In this document: positions 1-9,082 of the stretch, piece by piece | Layout of the letters: the number at the start of each line of letters is the position of its first letter | How positions within the stretch are numbered: position 1 is the first letter of the stretch | Origin: Psychrobacillus soli | GTDB lineage: Bacteria; Bacillota; Bacilli; Bacillales_A; Planococcaceae | Length of the DNA stretch: 47,151 bases | Assembly: GCF_006861775.1 (NCBI RefSeq) | Contig: NZ_VDGG01000013.1 | Span: 1-47,151, forward strand | Direction of reading: 5' to 3' | The notes under the pieces: model-generated | What the model saw: the letters and a program-made list of their open reading frames with translations, nothing else | The model's database searches: none | Told to the model about the DNA's origin: nothing | Position numbers and translations under genes: made by a program

Positions 1-28
1 ACAACTCAGAACGAAAGCAATGGGATTT

Positions 29-64
29 AAAAAAGATGGCTCCGGAAGCATACCGAAACCATCT
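29..64 (-). terminator. Rho-independent terminator downstream of valS
   Basis: Read on the minus strand, AGATGG pairs with CCATCT around an inner CGG/CCG pair, followed by a run of six T. It lies about 90 bases beyond the valS stop. The stretch 1-151 holds nothing else I can support; no folC coding sequence is visible before the window edge. Confidence 0.65.
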
Positions 65-151
65 CATCGCAGCCTAAACTGCAAACTCTCTTTTTATTAA
101 ACTGTCTACTTTAAAGGGCTCAGTTCACTCATCTCCACTCACTCTTTTTTC

Positions 152-2794
152 TTACAAGTTTTTCAATTCTTCTAAACGTTTTAATACTGTTGCATGTTTT
201 TCTAAATAATCTTGTTCTTTTGCACGTTCTTCCGCAACTACTGCTTCTGGAGCTTTGGATACGAAGCGTTCATTTGATAGTTTTCCTTGAACTAGCTTCA
301 CTTCTTTTGCCCATTTCTCTAGTTCTTTTTCTAAACGAGCTTTTTCTGCATCAATATCGATTAATCCTTGTAGTGGAAGATATAAAACTGCTCCAGTTAC
401 AACTGCTGACATCGATTGACCAGGTGCATCTAAATCTTGACCGATTACAAGAGGTTCTGGGTTACAGAAACGCTCTAAATATTTTGCGTTTGCTTCTAGT
501 ACAGCTAACGTTTCTGTATCTTTTACAGATATATATAATGGTACTTTTTTGCTCATTGGTGTTTGTACTTCTGAGCGAATATTACGTACAGAACGAATGA
601 TTTCTGCAAGTAATTTCATGCTAGCTGCTTCTTCTTTATTGGAAAGGGCTTCGTTCACGGTTGGCCAAGCGGCTACTGTAATAGACTCCCCTTCATGCGG
701 AAGGTTTTGCCAAATTTCTTCTGTGATGAATGGCATAAACGGATGTAATAGTCTCATTGTCTGATCAAGAACATATGCTAATACAGAACGAGTTATTTTC
801 TTCGCTTCTTCGTCGTCTCCGTTAAGCGGAAGTTTGGACATTTCAATATACCAGTCACAGAAATCATCCCAGATGAAGTTATAAAGAGCGCGCCCAACTT
901 CACCAAACTCATATTTGTCTGAAAGTCTTGTTACTTGCTCGATTGTTTCGTTTAGACGAGTTAAAATCCATGCATCGGCAACTGATTTTTTACCATCTAG
1001 ATTAATCTCTTCAAATTTCAAGCCATCCATATTCATCAATGCAAAACGAGATGCATTCCAAATTTTATTGGCAAAGTTCCAAACAGCTTCTACTTTTTCC
1101 GTCGAGAAACGTAAATCTTGCCCAGGTGATGAACCAGTACTTAAGAAATAACGTAGAGAATCGGCACCGTATTGGTCGATTACGTCCATTGGGTCAATAC
1201 CGTTTCCAAGTGATTTAGACATTTTACGCCCATCTTCTGCCCGAACAAGTCCATGGATTAATACATCTTCAAATGGACGAGTTCCTGTAAATTCGATTCC
1301 TTGGAAAATCATACGAGAAACCCAGAAGAATATAATATCATAACCAGTTACAAGTGCATTCGTTGGATAATACTTTTTCCACTCTTCGTCTTCAGCATTC
1401 GGCCAACCAAGTGTTGAAAATGGCCATAGTGCTGAGGAGAACCAAGTATCTAGCACGTCTTCGTCTTGTTGCCAATTCTCAGCGTCCGCTGGAGCGTCGT
1501 GTCCAACGTATACTTCGCCTGTTTCTTTATGGTACCAAGCAGGAATTCGATGTCCCCACCATAATTGGCGAGAAATACACCAATCATGTATATTTTCCAT
1601 CCAATTTAAATATGTTTTTTCAAAGCGATCAGGTACGAAGTTTACTTTTTCTTCTGCTTGTTGTAACTTAACTGCTTCTTCTGCAAGCGGCTGCATTTTA
1701 ACGAACCATTGTAATGAAAGATATGGTTCAACAACTGCTCCACTACGCTCTGAATGCCCTACTGAATGTAAATGTTCTTCAATTTTGAATAACACACCTG
1801 CATCTTGTAAATCTTTTACGATTTGTTTACGACAAGCAAAACGATCCATACCGTCATAAGATGCTGCGTTTTTATTCATCGTACCGTCTTCATTCATAAC
1901 TAAAATTCGTTCTAAATTGTGGCGGTTACCGATTTCAAAGTCATTCGGGTCATGCGCAGGTGTAATTTTCACTGCTCCACTACCGAATTCCATATCTACG
2001 TAATCATCCCCAACGATTGGAATTTCGCGACCAACGATTGGTAGTTTAACTGTTTTTCCGATTAAATGTTTATATCGGTCATCTTCAGGATGTACGGCAA
2101 CTGCTGTATCTCCAAGCATCGTTTCCGGTCGAGTCGTCGCAACGTCGATGGAACCAGTACCATCTGTCAGTGGGTAATGCATATGATAGAATGCACCCTG
2201 TACATCTTTGTGTATTACTTCGATATCGGAAAGCGCCGTTTTAGTTGCAGGATCCCAGTTAATAATGTATTCACCGCGATAAATTAGTCCTTTATTGTAA
2301 AGCTTAACGAATACTTCTTTTACCGCATTCGATAAGCCTTCGTCTAATGTGAAACGCTCACGTGAGTAGTCTAGACCAAGACCAAGTTTTGCCCATTGTG
2401 CACGGATATGGCCAGCATACTCTTCTTTCCATTTCCATGTTTCTTCGACAAACTTTTCGCGACCTAGATCATAGCGAGAAATATTTTCCGAACGCAGCTT
2501 TTCTTCTACTTTTGCTTGTGTAGCAATACCTGCATGGTCCATACCAGGTAACCAAAGTGCATCGTACCCTTGCATACGTTTCATACGTGTCAGAATATCT
2601 TGTAAAGTAGTGTCCCAAGCGTGACCTAAATGTAATTTCCCAGTTACGTTTGGTGGTGGTATTACGATTGTATACGGTTTTTTGTCACTTTCAGGGTGGG
2701 CTTCGAAGAATTTCCCTTCCAGCCACCACTCATATCGACCTTTTTCAATCGATTGAGGATCGTACTTAGTTGGCATCGTCGTCTCATTTGTCAT
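152..2794 (-). CDS. valS: Valyl-tRNA synthetase
   Basis: Charges tRNA-Val with valine in the cytosol. The 880-residue protein has the usual bacterial length. The class I signature HLGH is at residues 55-58 and KMSKS at 524-528. An editing (CP1) insertion lies between them, and the C-terminal 70 residues are a charged coiled coil typical of ValRS. The start is the ATG eight bases behind AGGAGG. The gene is transcribed alone from a T-box leader (separate entry), so uncharged tRNA-Val should raise its expression. In B. subtilis folC follows; here a terminator follows instead. Confidence 0.97.
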   Translation of the reverse strand: MTNETTMPTKYDPQSIEKGRYEWWLEGKFFEAHPESDKKPYTIVIPPPNVTGKLHLGHAWDTTLQDILTRMKRMQGYDALWLPGMDHAGIATQAKVEEKLRSENISRYDLGREKFVEETWKWKEEYAGHIRAQWAKLGLGLDYSRERFTLDEGLSNAVKEVFVKLYNKGLIYRGEYIINWDPATKTALSDIEVIHKDVQGAFYHMHYPLTDGTGSIDVATTRPETMLGDTAVAVHPEDDRYKHLIGKTVKLPIVGREIPIVGDDYVDMEFGSGAVKITPAHDPNDFEIGNRHNLERILVMNEDGTMNKNAASYDGMDRFACRKQIVKDLQDAGVLFKIEEHLHSVGHSERSGAVVEPYLSLQWFVKMQPLAEEAVKLQQAEEKVNFVPDRFEKTYLNWMENIHDWCISRQLWWGHRIPAWYHKETGEVYVGHDAPADAENWQQDEDVLDTWFSSALWPFSTLGWPNAEDEEWKKYYPTNALVTGYDIIFFWVSRMIFQGIEFTGTRPFEDVLIHGLVRAEDGRKMSKSLGNGIDPMDVIDQYGADSLRYFLSTGSSPGQDLRFSTEKVEAVWNFANKIWNASRFALMNMDGLKFEEINLDGKKSVADAWILTRLNETIEQVTRLSDKYEFGEVGRALYNFIWDDFCDWYIEMSKLPLNGDDEEAKKITRSVLAYVLDQTMRLLHPFMPFITEEIWQNLPHEGESITVAAWPTVNEALSNKEEAASMKLLAEIIRSVRNIRSEVQTPMSKKVPLYISVKDTETLAVLEANAKYLERFCNPEPLVIGQDLDAPGQSMSAVVTGAVLYLPLQGLIDIDAEKARLEKELEKWAKEVKLVQGKLSNERFVSKAPEAVVAEERAKEQDYLEKHATVLKRLEELKNL

Positions 2795-2810
2795 ATTTTT
2801 TCCTCCTAAA

Positions 2811-2939
2811 AAAAGAATATCAATTACGCCTCGGTGTAATTGCGTCCAGATTTTGAATCGAGCTTGCTCGATTAACTCCTTTCAAAATCTGCGACATCCG
2901 CCGGAGGCTTTATATTCATTCAACTCGTGAATGAATATA
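2811..2939 (-). repeat. Hairpin-rich element between the T-box terminator and valS
   Basis: Three strong inverted repeats sit in 130 bases. 2822-2841 has AATTACGCC against GGTGTAATT. 2847-2891 has CAGATTTTGAA against TTCAAAATCTG, with an inner 8-bp stem at 2856-2873. 2911-2939 has a 12-bp perfect stem TATATTCATTCA/TGAATGAATATA with a 5-base loop. None is part of a canonical T-box, which ends at the terminator just upstream. The element looks like a mobile or REP-like insertion into the leader. No second copy occurs in this window. Confidence 0.45.
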
Positions 2940-3196
2940 AAAAAACTCCAGTCGTCACTAAAGGACGAAGGAGTTTGTTCGCGGTACCACCTTTATTCGC
3001 AGATGCAAAAATGCACATCACGCTCTCAATTAGATAACGGCTTCAAACCGGCAATTGCTACTATAAGTTCACAAATGCTGCTCATGGGCTACCTTCAAAT
3101 GGTGATTAACAGAAACATTTCAGCAAGTTGTTTCCTTTCTTTTGATAACCAAGTCATTTTACTCTTCCCATTCATTGCATCCATATTCAATTGTTT
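2938..3196 (-). promoter_or_regulatory. T-box riboswitch (valS leader)
   Basis: Read on the minus strand, the leader contains the 14-base T-box AAGGTGGTACCGCG (2980-2993), which pairs with the NCCA end of uncharged tRNA. An intrinsic terminator follows (2941-2976, stem ACTCC...GGAGT, then seven T). Near its 5' end GGGAAGAGTA matches the conserved Stem I motif. Position in front of valS makes tRNA-Val the expected effector. I could not assign the specifier codon with confidence. Confidence 0.92.
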
Positions 3197-3202
3197 GTTC
3201 AT

Positions 3203-3232
3203 ATTGTACCTAATCTTATGATATGTCGTCAA
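3203..3232 (-). promoter_or_regulatory. SigA promoter of the valS T-box transcript
   Basis: On the minus strand a TTGACG -35 box (3227-3232) and TACAAT -10 box (3203-3208) are separated by 18 bases. They lie directly upstream of the T-box leader. Confidence 0.65.
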
Positions 3233-3258
3233 GTCAAGTCTCGTGAAAGGAGAATATT

Positions 3259-3453
3259 ATGAAAAGAAAAGGCTATAACCCATATTTATTACCTGATTGG
3301 CTGCGTAGAACGCGTTTTTACTGTAAAGGTGTTATTATTCCTATTTGCGGTTTTCAAGTAATACGTGTTTTAATTGTCCCAACCACTTGGGACATTTTAA
3401 TACTTGTTTTATTACTGTTCCTCTGTTTTTTGTTTTACAGAGACATAATTTGA
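3259..3453 (+). CDS. Small single-pass membrane protein, function unknown
   Basis: A 64-residue protein divergent from the valS leader. The ATG is well placed behind AAAGGAG, which is the main reason to accept it. The N-terminal third is basic (MKRKGYNPYLLPDWLRRTRFY), and residues about 36-60 form one hydrophobic segment (ILILVLLLFLCFLFY), giving an N-in orientation by the positive-inside rule. Its last 42 bases overlap the 3' end of the convergent SpoVID-like gene. I do not recognise a family and infer no function. Confidence 0.6.
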   Translation: MKRKGYNPYLLPDWLRRTRFYCKGVIIPICGFQVIRVLIVPTTWDILILVLLLFLCFLFYRDII

Positions 3454-4050
3454 TGGATATGAAATTTTGGAGTAGCCATCATCCAAATCCAAAATGAATT
3501 GAAGTTCTGACTCTTCTTTATTTGTACTCTCTAATTTAGTTGTGTTCTCTAGTTTATTTGTTTCTTTCGTGTCTCTTTCATCCGATATGGGTTCCAGTTC
3601 TATTTTCTTTTCAATCTCAATTTCGAATTCTACTTCTTGCTCATTGGGACCTTCAAATTGGCAATGAACAGACCATGCAATTTCAATCGCTGCATGCTCT
3701 GTTGTCTTCGCATTCACATGTTGAACGTTCAAAGTAGGTGAGCTGCCTGCCCGTATTTTATCCTTGGCAATTTCTACACTCATTGGAACAGCGTATTCAA
3801 AATAACCTACTTCACCTTGTACATCTAAATCCTCAATTTGTGTTGCTTCACTCGTAGCATGATGTGCATGTTCACCTTTTTCGAACTCAACATGACAGGT
3901 AATATGGTAAATCCCCACAATTTGGATCGATTCTGCTGTTTCACTTTGTTCAAATTGTGGAGTAACTGCCACCGTTCTTATTTCTTTTGGCACACCAAAG
4001 CTTGCAGGAAAAAGAAATTGTTCTTTTACATCCCAATTTTTCGCTTGCAT
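3412..4050 (-). CDS. SpoVID-like protein lacking a LysM domain
   Basis: 212 residues. The start ATG follows GAAGGAGG. Residues 1-150 look like an all-beta domain (alternating strands; the segment FEYAVPMSVEIAKDKI recalls the N-terminal coat-morphogenesis domain of SpoVID). Residues 150-185 are an acidic, Glu/Lys/Thr-rich linker, and a short tail ends the protein. In B. subtilis spoVID lies between valS and hemL and ends in a peptidoglycan-binding LysM domain; here the position matches but no LysM is present. Assignment rests on position and weak resemblance. It could equally be an unrelated sporulation or coat protein. A role at the forespore surface is inferred only. Confidence 0.5.
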   Translation of the reverse strand: MQAKNWDVKEQFLFPASFGVPKEIRTVAVTPQFEQSETAESIQIVGIYHITCHVEFEKGEHAHHATSEATQIEDLDVQGEVGYFEYAVPMSVEIAKDKIRAGSSPTLNVQHVNAKTTEHAAIEIAWSVHCQFEGPNEQEVEFEIEIEKKIELEPISDERDTKETNKLENTTKLESTNKEESELQFILDLDDGYSKISYPSNYVSVKQKTEEQ

Positions 4051-4110
4051 TTGTCATCCTCCTTCATATAGGACAACTTATGAAAAATTAGGTAAGAATA
4101 GAACCGCGTT

Positions 4111-4686
4111 TTACTTGTGGTTCTGTTCCTTTCCGAGTTGCTTCCATTCCGACCAATCTGAAAATCTTGGAATTGTTAGATGCTTGTTATAGGATTGTGT
4201 TTTAACATATACTTTCGTTTTGCAATCAGTTAATGTGTTTAACACATCCGGCTTGTCATCAAAATAATAATCTAACTGCAACTTTTGAATTATAGTTACT
4301 TTTTCTTGATCTTTCATTCCACAATAGAAATTTTCGTCTTTTACTGGAAAGCCTTGTTGTATTAACCAAGCTTTTGTTCGGTCCCCATGTTCTGTTGGCC
4401 TAGCAGTTATATAAAAAACTTCATGCCCTTCATCCGTCAATTGTTGCAATATTTCTACTGCATTTGGGTAAGCTGGGCAATTCGTATAATATATTTCCTC
4501 CAAAGAGTCATTCCACATTTGTGAACCTTCCACAGCAGTCATTCCAAAAGGCTCATGAATTTCCACTTTTTCTAAAGTGTGAAAAATTTCAAGCGGAATC
4601 GTTTGATTCAACTTTTTATTGTAAAGTTGAAAAGCATGTTCACGAAGATTAATCAATGTGTCGTCAATATCAAATCCAAATCTCAT
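4111..4686 (-). CDS. HAD-family nucleotidase-like phosphatase (NT5C/YqfW type)
   Basis: 191 residues. The HAD motif I nucleophile region FDIDDT is at residues 5-10. Motif II-like ITARPTEHGDRTK and a motif III/IV-like YYFDDKPDVL follow, as in small cytosolic 5'(3')-deoxyribonucleotidase-like proteins of Bacillus (YqfW/YorS group). The start overlaps the ribD stop as ATGA, so it is translationally coupled to ribD. Because ribA and ribD precede it, a tempting role is the missing dephosphorylation of 5-amino-6-ribitylamino-uracil 5'-phosphate, a step done by HAD phosphatases in B. subtilis. That role is inference; the closer family resemblance is to nucleotidases. Confidence 0.85.
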   Translation of the reverse strand: MRFGFDIDDTLINLREHAFQLYNKKLNQTIPLEIFHTLEKVEIHEPFGMTAVEGSQMWNDSLEEIYYTNCPAYPNAVEILQQLTDEGHEVFYITARPTEHGDRTKAWLIQQGFPVKDENFYCGMKDQEKVTIIQKLQLDYYFDDKPDVLNTLTDCKTKVYVKTQSYNKHLTIPRFSDWSEWKQLGKEQNHK

Positions 4687-5789
4687 TCCATGATCCCTCT
4701 TTTATATACTGGATATCCGACGAACTTAAAATCTTTCCCGATTTTAACAATGTCTGTATCCTCTAGTTCCACTGCGTCGTCCATACTTTCAATTCCAGTG
4801 CCTGCCATAAACGAAGGTGCATGTTTTCCACCGATTAATTTTGGCGCGATATAAATAATTGCTTTATCGATTAATTGGTTTTCTAAAAATGCTGCGTTAA
4901 TCGTGCCTCCACCTTCTATTAATAAAGAAGAGATCGATTTTTCTCCTAAAATGGTTACTACTTCAACCGGATCTACATGTTTTGGAGCAGTAGTATGGAA
5001 AACAGAAATACCTAGTTTCTCTAAAGCGACTTTCTTTTCTTCGTTGTAGTTTGCACTTGTAAAAATCCATGTATCCGCTAGCTTATCTGTGACTAATTTC
5101 GATTCGAGCGGTATTTTTAAAGTCGAATCTAGGACAACCCGAAGCGGATTTCGTCCATTTGGAATTCGAGTCGTTAACTCGGGATTGTCTGCAATCACCG
5201 TATTAACTCCTACTAATATCGCCATATGTTCATTTCGTAAATGATGCACATCGAGTCTTGCGTCTTCCGATGTAATCCATTTACTATGACCTGTATGAGA
5301 AGCAATTTTTCCATCAAGCGTAATGCCTGATTTCATTGTCACAAATGGTTTATTTTCCACTATGAATTTATTAAACACTTCATTCATCTTACGAGATGCT
5401 TCTTCTTCCACACCTACAATTACCCCAATACCTGCATCTTCTAAGATTTTGACTCCTCGTCCCGATACGACAGGATTAGGGTCTAGCGTCGCAATAACAA
5501 CCGTTTGAATGCCAGCTTTCACGATAGCTTCTGCACATGGGCCTGTTCTGCCGTGATGAGAACAAGGCTCAAGCGTCACATAAATCGTAGCCCCTTTTGC
5601 TTTGTCCCCTGCCATACTTAGCGCATGAATCTCCGCATGAGGTTCTCCTGCTTTCATATGAGCACCTATTCCAACAATACGATTATCATTCACGATCACT
5701 GATCCAACGAGTGGATTTGGATCTGTTTGTCCTTTCATCGCTTGCGCATTTTGAAGGGCAAGATCCATATAAAATGCATGATTAGTCAT
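4683..5789 (-). CDS. ribD: Bifunctional diaminohydroxyphosphoribosylaminopyrimidine deaminase / aminouracil reductase
   Basis: Performs the second and third steps of riboflavin synthesis. The zinc deaminase domain has HAEIHA at 51-56 and the PC...C motif at 75, 76 and 85. The C-terminal reductase domain shows NPLRVVLDS and LLIEGGGTINAAF. Length is 368 residues, normal for the family. The frame stays open upstream for 41 more codons, but those overlap ribA and match nothing. I chose the ATG at 5789, which has AGGAAGAAGG before it and begins the typical MxxxxYMxxAL segment. It overlaps ribA by eight bases and the phosphatase by ATGA. Confidence 0.93.
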   Translation of the reverse strand: MTNHAFYMDLALQNAQAMKGQTDPNPLVGSVIVNDNRIVGIGAHMKAGEPHAEIHALSMAGDKAKGATIYVTLEPCSHHGRTGPCAEAIVKAGIQTVVIATLDPNPVVSGRGVKILEDAGIGVIVGVEEEASRKMNEVFNKFIVENKPFVTMKSGITLDGKIASHTGHSKWITSEDARLDVHHLRNEHMAILVGVNTVIADNPELTTRIPNGRNPLRVVLDSTLKIPLESKLVTDKLADTWIFTSANYNEEKKVALEKLGISVFHTTAPKHVDPVEVVTILGEKSISSLLIEGGGTINAAFLENQLIDKAIIYIAPKLIGGKHAPSFMAGTGIESMDDAVELEDTDIVKIGKDFKFVGYPVYKRGIME

Positions 5790-6540
5790 GTAGAAATGTA
5801 CCTTCTTCCTCCAAATGTCCTGAGCGGTTGATCTTCGTTTGTAAATAGCTTTCATTATATTCAGAGACATCGCCCCATAGAGGCGTGCGACCTGACACAG
5901 ACAATCCAGCATCTTTCAATGCTTTTAGCTTTTTCGGATTGTTCGTTATTAACGTTACAGGTTTTGAGCGTAATGCTTTTAGTACTTCAATTGCATCACT
6001 ATAATTTCTAGAATCATCGACAAAACCTAATTTTTCGTTTGCTTCTACTGTATCTGAACCGTTTTCTTGCAAGATGTAAGCCATTGCTTTACTGAATAAA
6101 CCAATCCCTCTACCTTCGTGATTTGCTAAGTAAAATAGAGCACCCGAACCATTTTCTACGATCATTTGCATGGACTGTTTCAACTGGAAACCACAGTCGC
6201 ATCGTTTGCTTCCAAAAATATCACCTGTATGGCAAATAGAATGCATACGGATTAACGCTTCTTCATCCTGATGAAAATCACCATAAACGAGTACACTCGA
6301 TTGTTGATACTCAGCCAAATTAGCAGAAGATAAATTGTCAATGATTTGCCCGATATCCTCTGTTTCTTCTTTGCTATTTAACCAGCAATACCATTGGAAA
6401 ACGACTGTTTCTCCGTGTAAATTAACAGGAAGTCGGACAGGACCAACTAAATAGATAGAACCTTCTTCAGCTTTCAGTATTTGTATTTTATCTTTTAAAA
6501 CATTAATGGCGTCATTTGTAGCAGTTTGTATATTAACCAT
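5782..6540 (-). CDS. ribA: GTP cyclohydrolase II (stand-alone)
   Basis: Converts GTP to 2,5-diamino-6-ribosylamino-4(3H)-pyrimidinone 5'-phosphate, formate and pyrophosphate. Zinc-binding cysteines C103, C114 and C116 lie in CHTGDIFGSKRCDCG, and NHEGRGIGL (140-148) is the catalytic loop; ITNNPKK is near the C-terminus. In most Bacillaceae this activity is the C-terminal half of a RibBA fusion. Here the protein is 252 residues with a roughly 80-residue N-terminal segment that is not a RibB domain. First gene of the ribA-ribD-HAD operon. I see no FMN riboswitch upstream, so control differs from the main rib operon. Confidence 0.92.
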   Translation of the reverse strand: MVNIQTATNDAINVLKDKIQILKAEEGSIYLVGPVRLPVNLHGETVVFQWYCWLNSKEETEDIGQIIDNLSSANLAEYQQSSVLVYGDFHQDEEALIRMHSICHTGDIFGSKRCDCGFQLKQSMQMIVENGSGALFYLANHEGRGIGLFSKAMAYILQENGSDTVEANEKLGFVDDSRNYSDAIEVLKALRSKPVTLITNNPKKLKALKDAGLSVSGRTPLWGDVSEYNESYLQTKINRSGHLEEEGTFLHD

Positions 6541-6596
6541 GCTATATTCCTCTTTTCTTGTAACTAAATTGCGTTTTCATCTATATTATTCGTTAT

Positions 6597-6633
6597 AGAT
6601 TACTTTTCGTAAGCAATTATATTTTAGTAATCT
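6597..6633. promoter_or_regulatory. Inverted repeat spanning the ribA -10 region (possible operator)
   Basis: AGATTACT (6597-6604) and AGTAATCT (6626-6633) are perfect 8-bp inverted repeats 21 bases apart. They bracket the -10 box and the expected start of transcription. Placement suits a repressor, but the protein is unknown. Confidence 0.4.
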
Positions 6634-6644
6634 AATTATGTCAA
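6616..6644 (-). promoter_or_regulatory. Consensus SigA promoter of ribA-ribD-HAD operon
   Basis: The minus strand carries TTGACA (6639-6644), a 17-base spacer and TATAAT (6616-6621), an exact match to the vegetative consensus. It lies about 75 bases upstream of the ribA ATG. Confidence 0.8.
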
Positions 6645-6671
6645 ATATGTTGGACTAAATGACCCTCACGT

Positions 6672-6736
6672 ATTATAGGGATACTGCGTGGTAAAAGAGC
6701 TATTAGGTGACGCATTACCACGCAGTATCTCTATAT
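6672..6736. repeat. Palindromic repeat between ribA and hemL
   Basis: ATACTGCGTGGTA (6681-6693) pairs with TACCACGCAGTAT (6716-6728), extended by flanking TATAGGG/CTCTATA. The words AGGGATACTGCG and CGCATTAC recur together at 46911-46928, so this belongs to a small dispersed family. No promoter or gene fits it. It could act as a bidirectional structure between the two operons. Confidence 0.55.
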
Positions 6737-6771
6737 GATGACGTACCATCTACTTCATATTCCTCTTAAGA

Positions 6772-6801
6772 TAAAAAGAGCCTTGCATGTACAAGGCTCT
6801 T
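6772..6801 (-). terminator. Rho-independent terminator of the hem operon
   Basis: The stem AAGAGCCTTG/CAAGGCTCTT with a 6-base loop is followed on the minus strand by TTTTTATC. It begins five bases after the hemL stop. Confidence 0.9.
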
Positions 6802-6806
6802 CGTTA

Positions 6807-8099
6807 TTACTTGGCTAGTTTTTCAAATACAGTGTGGAATGCTTGTATTGTTTTTTCGATATGCGCTTCTGTATGTGCACTGGATAAGAACAAGCCTTCA
6901 TATTGAGAAGGTGGTAAATAAATACCCTCTTCTGCCATTAGACGGAAATACTTCGCGAATAGTTCCAAATCCGACGTTTTCGCTGTATCAAAATTAATTA
7001 CGTCTTCATTTGTTAGGAAAAATCCAATCATCGACCCAGCACGATTCACCGTATGTGGAATATTATATTTTGTTGCTGCTTCACGGAAACCTTTTTCTAG
7101 TTGGTCACCTAGTTTAATGAAATATTCATATGACTCTTCATTTAAACGAGAAAGCGTTTCATATCCCGCCGTCATTGCAAGTGGATTCCCTGAAAGTGTT
7201 CCAGCTTGATAAACAGGACCACTTGGAGCGATCATCTCCATTATTTCACGTTTCCCACCGAAAGCACCAACAGGTAGACCGCCACCGATTACTTTTCCAA
7301 GACAAGTTAAATCTGGTGTAATCCCAAAATAACCTTGTGCACAATTGTACCCAACACGGAATCCTGTCATTACTTCGTCAAAGATTAAAACAGTTCCATT
7401 TTGCTCGGTTAACGCGCGTAATCCTTCTAAAAAGCCTTCTACTGGTGGAACAACACCCATATTTCCTGCTACTGGTTCCACAATAACAGCTGCTAAATCA
7501 TCACCAAAGTTCTCAAACACATGGCGTACGCTTTCTAAATCATTATAAGGTACCGCAATCGTGTTCTTCGCAATTGACTCAGGAACACCAGGACTATCCG
7601 GTAAACCTAGCGTAGCGACTCCAGAACCCGCTTTAATAAGCAAGCTATCCCCATGACCGTGATAACTACCTTCAAATTTCAATATTTTATTTCTTCCTGT
7701 ATACCCACGCGCTAAACGAAGTGCACTCATTGTCGCTTCCGTACCAGAAGATACCATACGAACCATTTCGATAGATGGAACTCGTTCCATTACGAGTTTG
7801 GCAAGTTTGTTCTCGATTAATGTCGAAGCCCCAAAACTTGTACCAGTTTCCGCTACTGTTTGAATCGCTTTCACTACATTTGGCTCCGTATGTCCTAAAA
7901 TAAGTGGACCCCAAGATAATACATAGTCGATGTATTCATTGCCATCGATATCCGTTAAAATAGCACCTTTACCACTTGCCATGAATATCGGATCCATATC
8001 CACTGATTTAAATGCACGAACTGGACTATTTACGCCACCTGGCATTAATTCTTTTGCTTCTGTAAAAGCTTGTTTAGATAAGTCATATGATTTTGTCAT
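6807..8099 (-). CDS. hemL: Glutamate-1-semialdehyde 2,1-aminomutase
   Basis: PLP enzyme that isomerises glutamate-1-semialdehyde to 5-aminolevulinate in the C5 haem pathway. The PLP lysine is K269 in CLGKVIGGG. The signatures [10 protein letters not shown] and [12 protein letters not shown] are present. I start at MTKSYDL (8099), which has GGAGGAG before it; the frame runs six codons further up without a ribosome site. The start overlaps the hemB stop by one base (TAATG). Length is 430 residues, close to B. subtilis HemL and very similar from memory. Last gene of the operon. Confidence 0.96.
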   Translation of the reverse strand: MTKSYDLSKQAFTEAKELMPGGVNSPVRAFKSVDMDPIFMASGKGAILTDIDGNEYIDYVLSWGPLILGHTEPNVVKAIQTVAETGTSFGASTLIENKLAKLVMERVPSIEMVRMVSSGTEATMSALRLARGYTGRNKILKFEGSYHGHGDSLLIKAGSGVATLGLPDSPGVPESIAKNTIAVPYNDLESVRHVFENFGDDLAAVIVEPVAGNMGVVPPVEGFLEGLRALTEQNGTVLIFDEVMTGFRVGYNCAQGYFGITPDLTCLGKVIGGGLPVGAFGGKREIMEMIAPSGPVYQAGTLSGNPLAMTAGYETLSRLNEESYEYFIKLGDQLEKGFREAATKYNIPHTVNRAGSMIGFFLTNEDVINFDTAKTSDLELFAKYFRLMAEEGIYLPPSQYEGLFLSSAHTEAHIEKTIQAFHTVFEKLAK

Positions 8100-9082
8100 T
8101 ATTTCTCCTCCAACCAACGTGCTACGTCTTTTGCATGATACGTTAAAATAATATCTGCTCCAGCACGTTTCATTCCTGTTAACGTTTCTAGTACCGTTTC
8201 TTTTTCGTTAATCCAGCCGTTAATCGCAGCTGCTTTTACCATAGCATATTCCCCACTTACGTTATAAGCAACGATTGGTGCATCAAAGTTATTTTTCACA
8301 TCGCGAATAATATCTAAGTAAGCAAGTGCTGGTTTCACGATTAGCATATCCGCACCTTCTTCGATATCAGAAGTTGCTTCACGGATTGCTTCTGAACGAT
8401 TCGAATAATCCATTTGATACGTTTTACGGTCTCCAAATTTTGGTGCTCCATCTGCCGCTTCACGGAATGGACCATAATACGCAGAAGCATATTTCACCGC
8501 ATAAGACATAATGGGCACATCTGCAAATCCTGCTGCATCTAAACCATGACGGATAGCAGTAACAAAGCCGTCCATCATATTTGAAGGGGCAATAATATCT
8601 GCACCTGCTTCCGCTTGGCTTATTGCCGTTTTAGCTAATAAATCAAGGGACGGATCATTTAAAATTCGCTCATCTGCATCCACTACACCGCAATGCCCAT
8701 GATCTGTGAATTCGCATAGACAAGTATCTGCAATGACTACTAACCCGGGATGACGTTCTTTTATAAAACGAATTGCTTGTTGAACAATGCCGTGATCATG
8801 ATATGCTTGCGTGCCAACTGCATCTTTCTCTGCAGGAAGTCCAAATAAAATAACAGAAGGGATTCCTAGTGATACAACTTCATCTATCTCTTCTCTTAAA
8901 CGGTCTAAAGAAAATTGAAATACACCAGGCATAGAAGCTACTGGGTTTTTAATATTTTCCCCATCTATGACGAAAATCGGATAGATTAAATCTTCTTTAT
9001 GTAAATATGTTTCTTTGACCATTGCTCTAATACCAGCTGTTTTTCTTAATCTACGGTGACGTTGAAATACTAACTCTGTCAT
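8099..9082 (-). CDS. hemB: Delta-aminolevulinic acid dehydratase (porphobilinogen synthase)
   Basis: Condenses two 5-aminolevulinates to porphobilinogen. The metal-binding segment [12 protein letters not shown] gives a zinc-type enzyme. The two Schiff-base lysines lie in [15 protein letters not shown] and [13 protein letters not shown] start at [13 protein letters not shown] (9082) behind AAAGGAAG, giving 327 residues, the family norm; six upstream in-frame codons are ignored. The start overlaps the hemD stop (ATGA). Confidence 0.96.
   Translation of the reverse strand: MTELVFQRHRRLRKTAGIRAMVKETYLHKEDLIYPIFVIDGENIKNPVASMPGVFQFSLDRLREEIDEVVSLGIPSVILFGLPAEKDAVGTQAYHDHGIVQQAIRFIKERHPGLVVIADTCLCEFTDHGHCGVVDADERILNDPSLDLLAKTAISQAEAGADIIAPSNMMDGFVTAIRHGLDAAGFADVPIMSYAVKYASAYYGPFREAADGAPKFGDRKTYQMDYSNRSEAIREATSDIEEGADMLIVKPALAYLDIIRDVKNNFDAPIVAYNVSGEYAMVKAAAINGWINEKETVLETLTGMKRAGADIILTYHAKDVARWLEEK

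Noticed and set aside
6541-6671. FMN riboswitch in front of ribA
   Set aside because: The conserved RFN words are absent and the leader of about 70 bases is too short.
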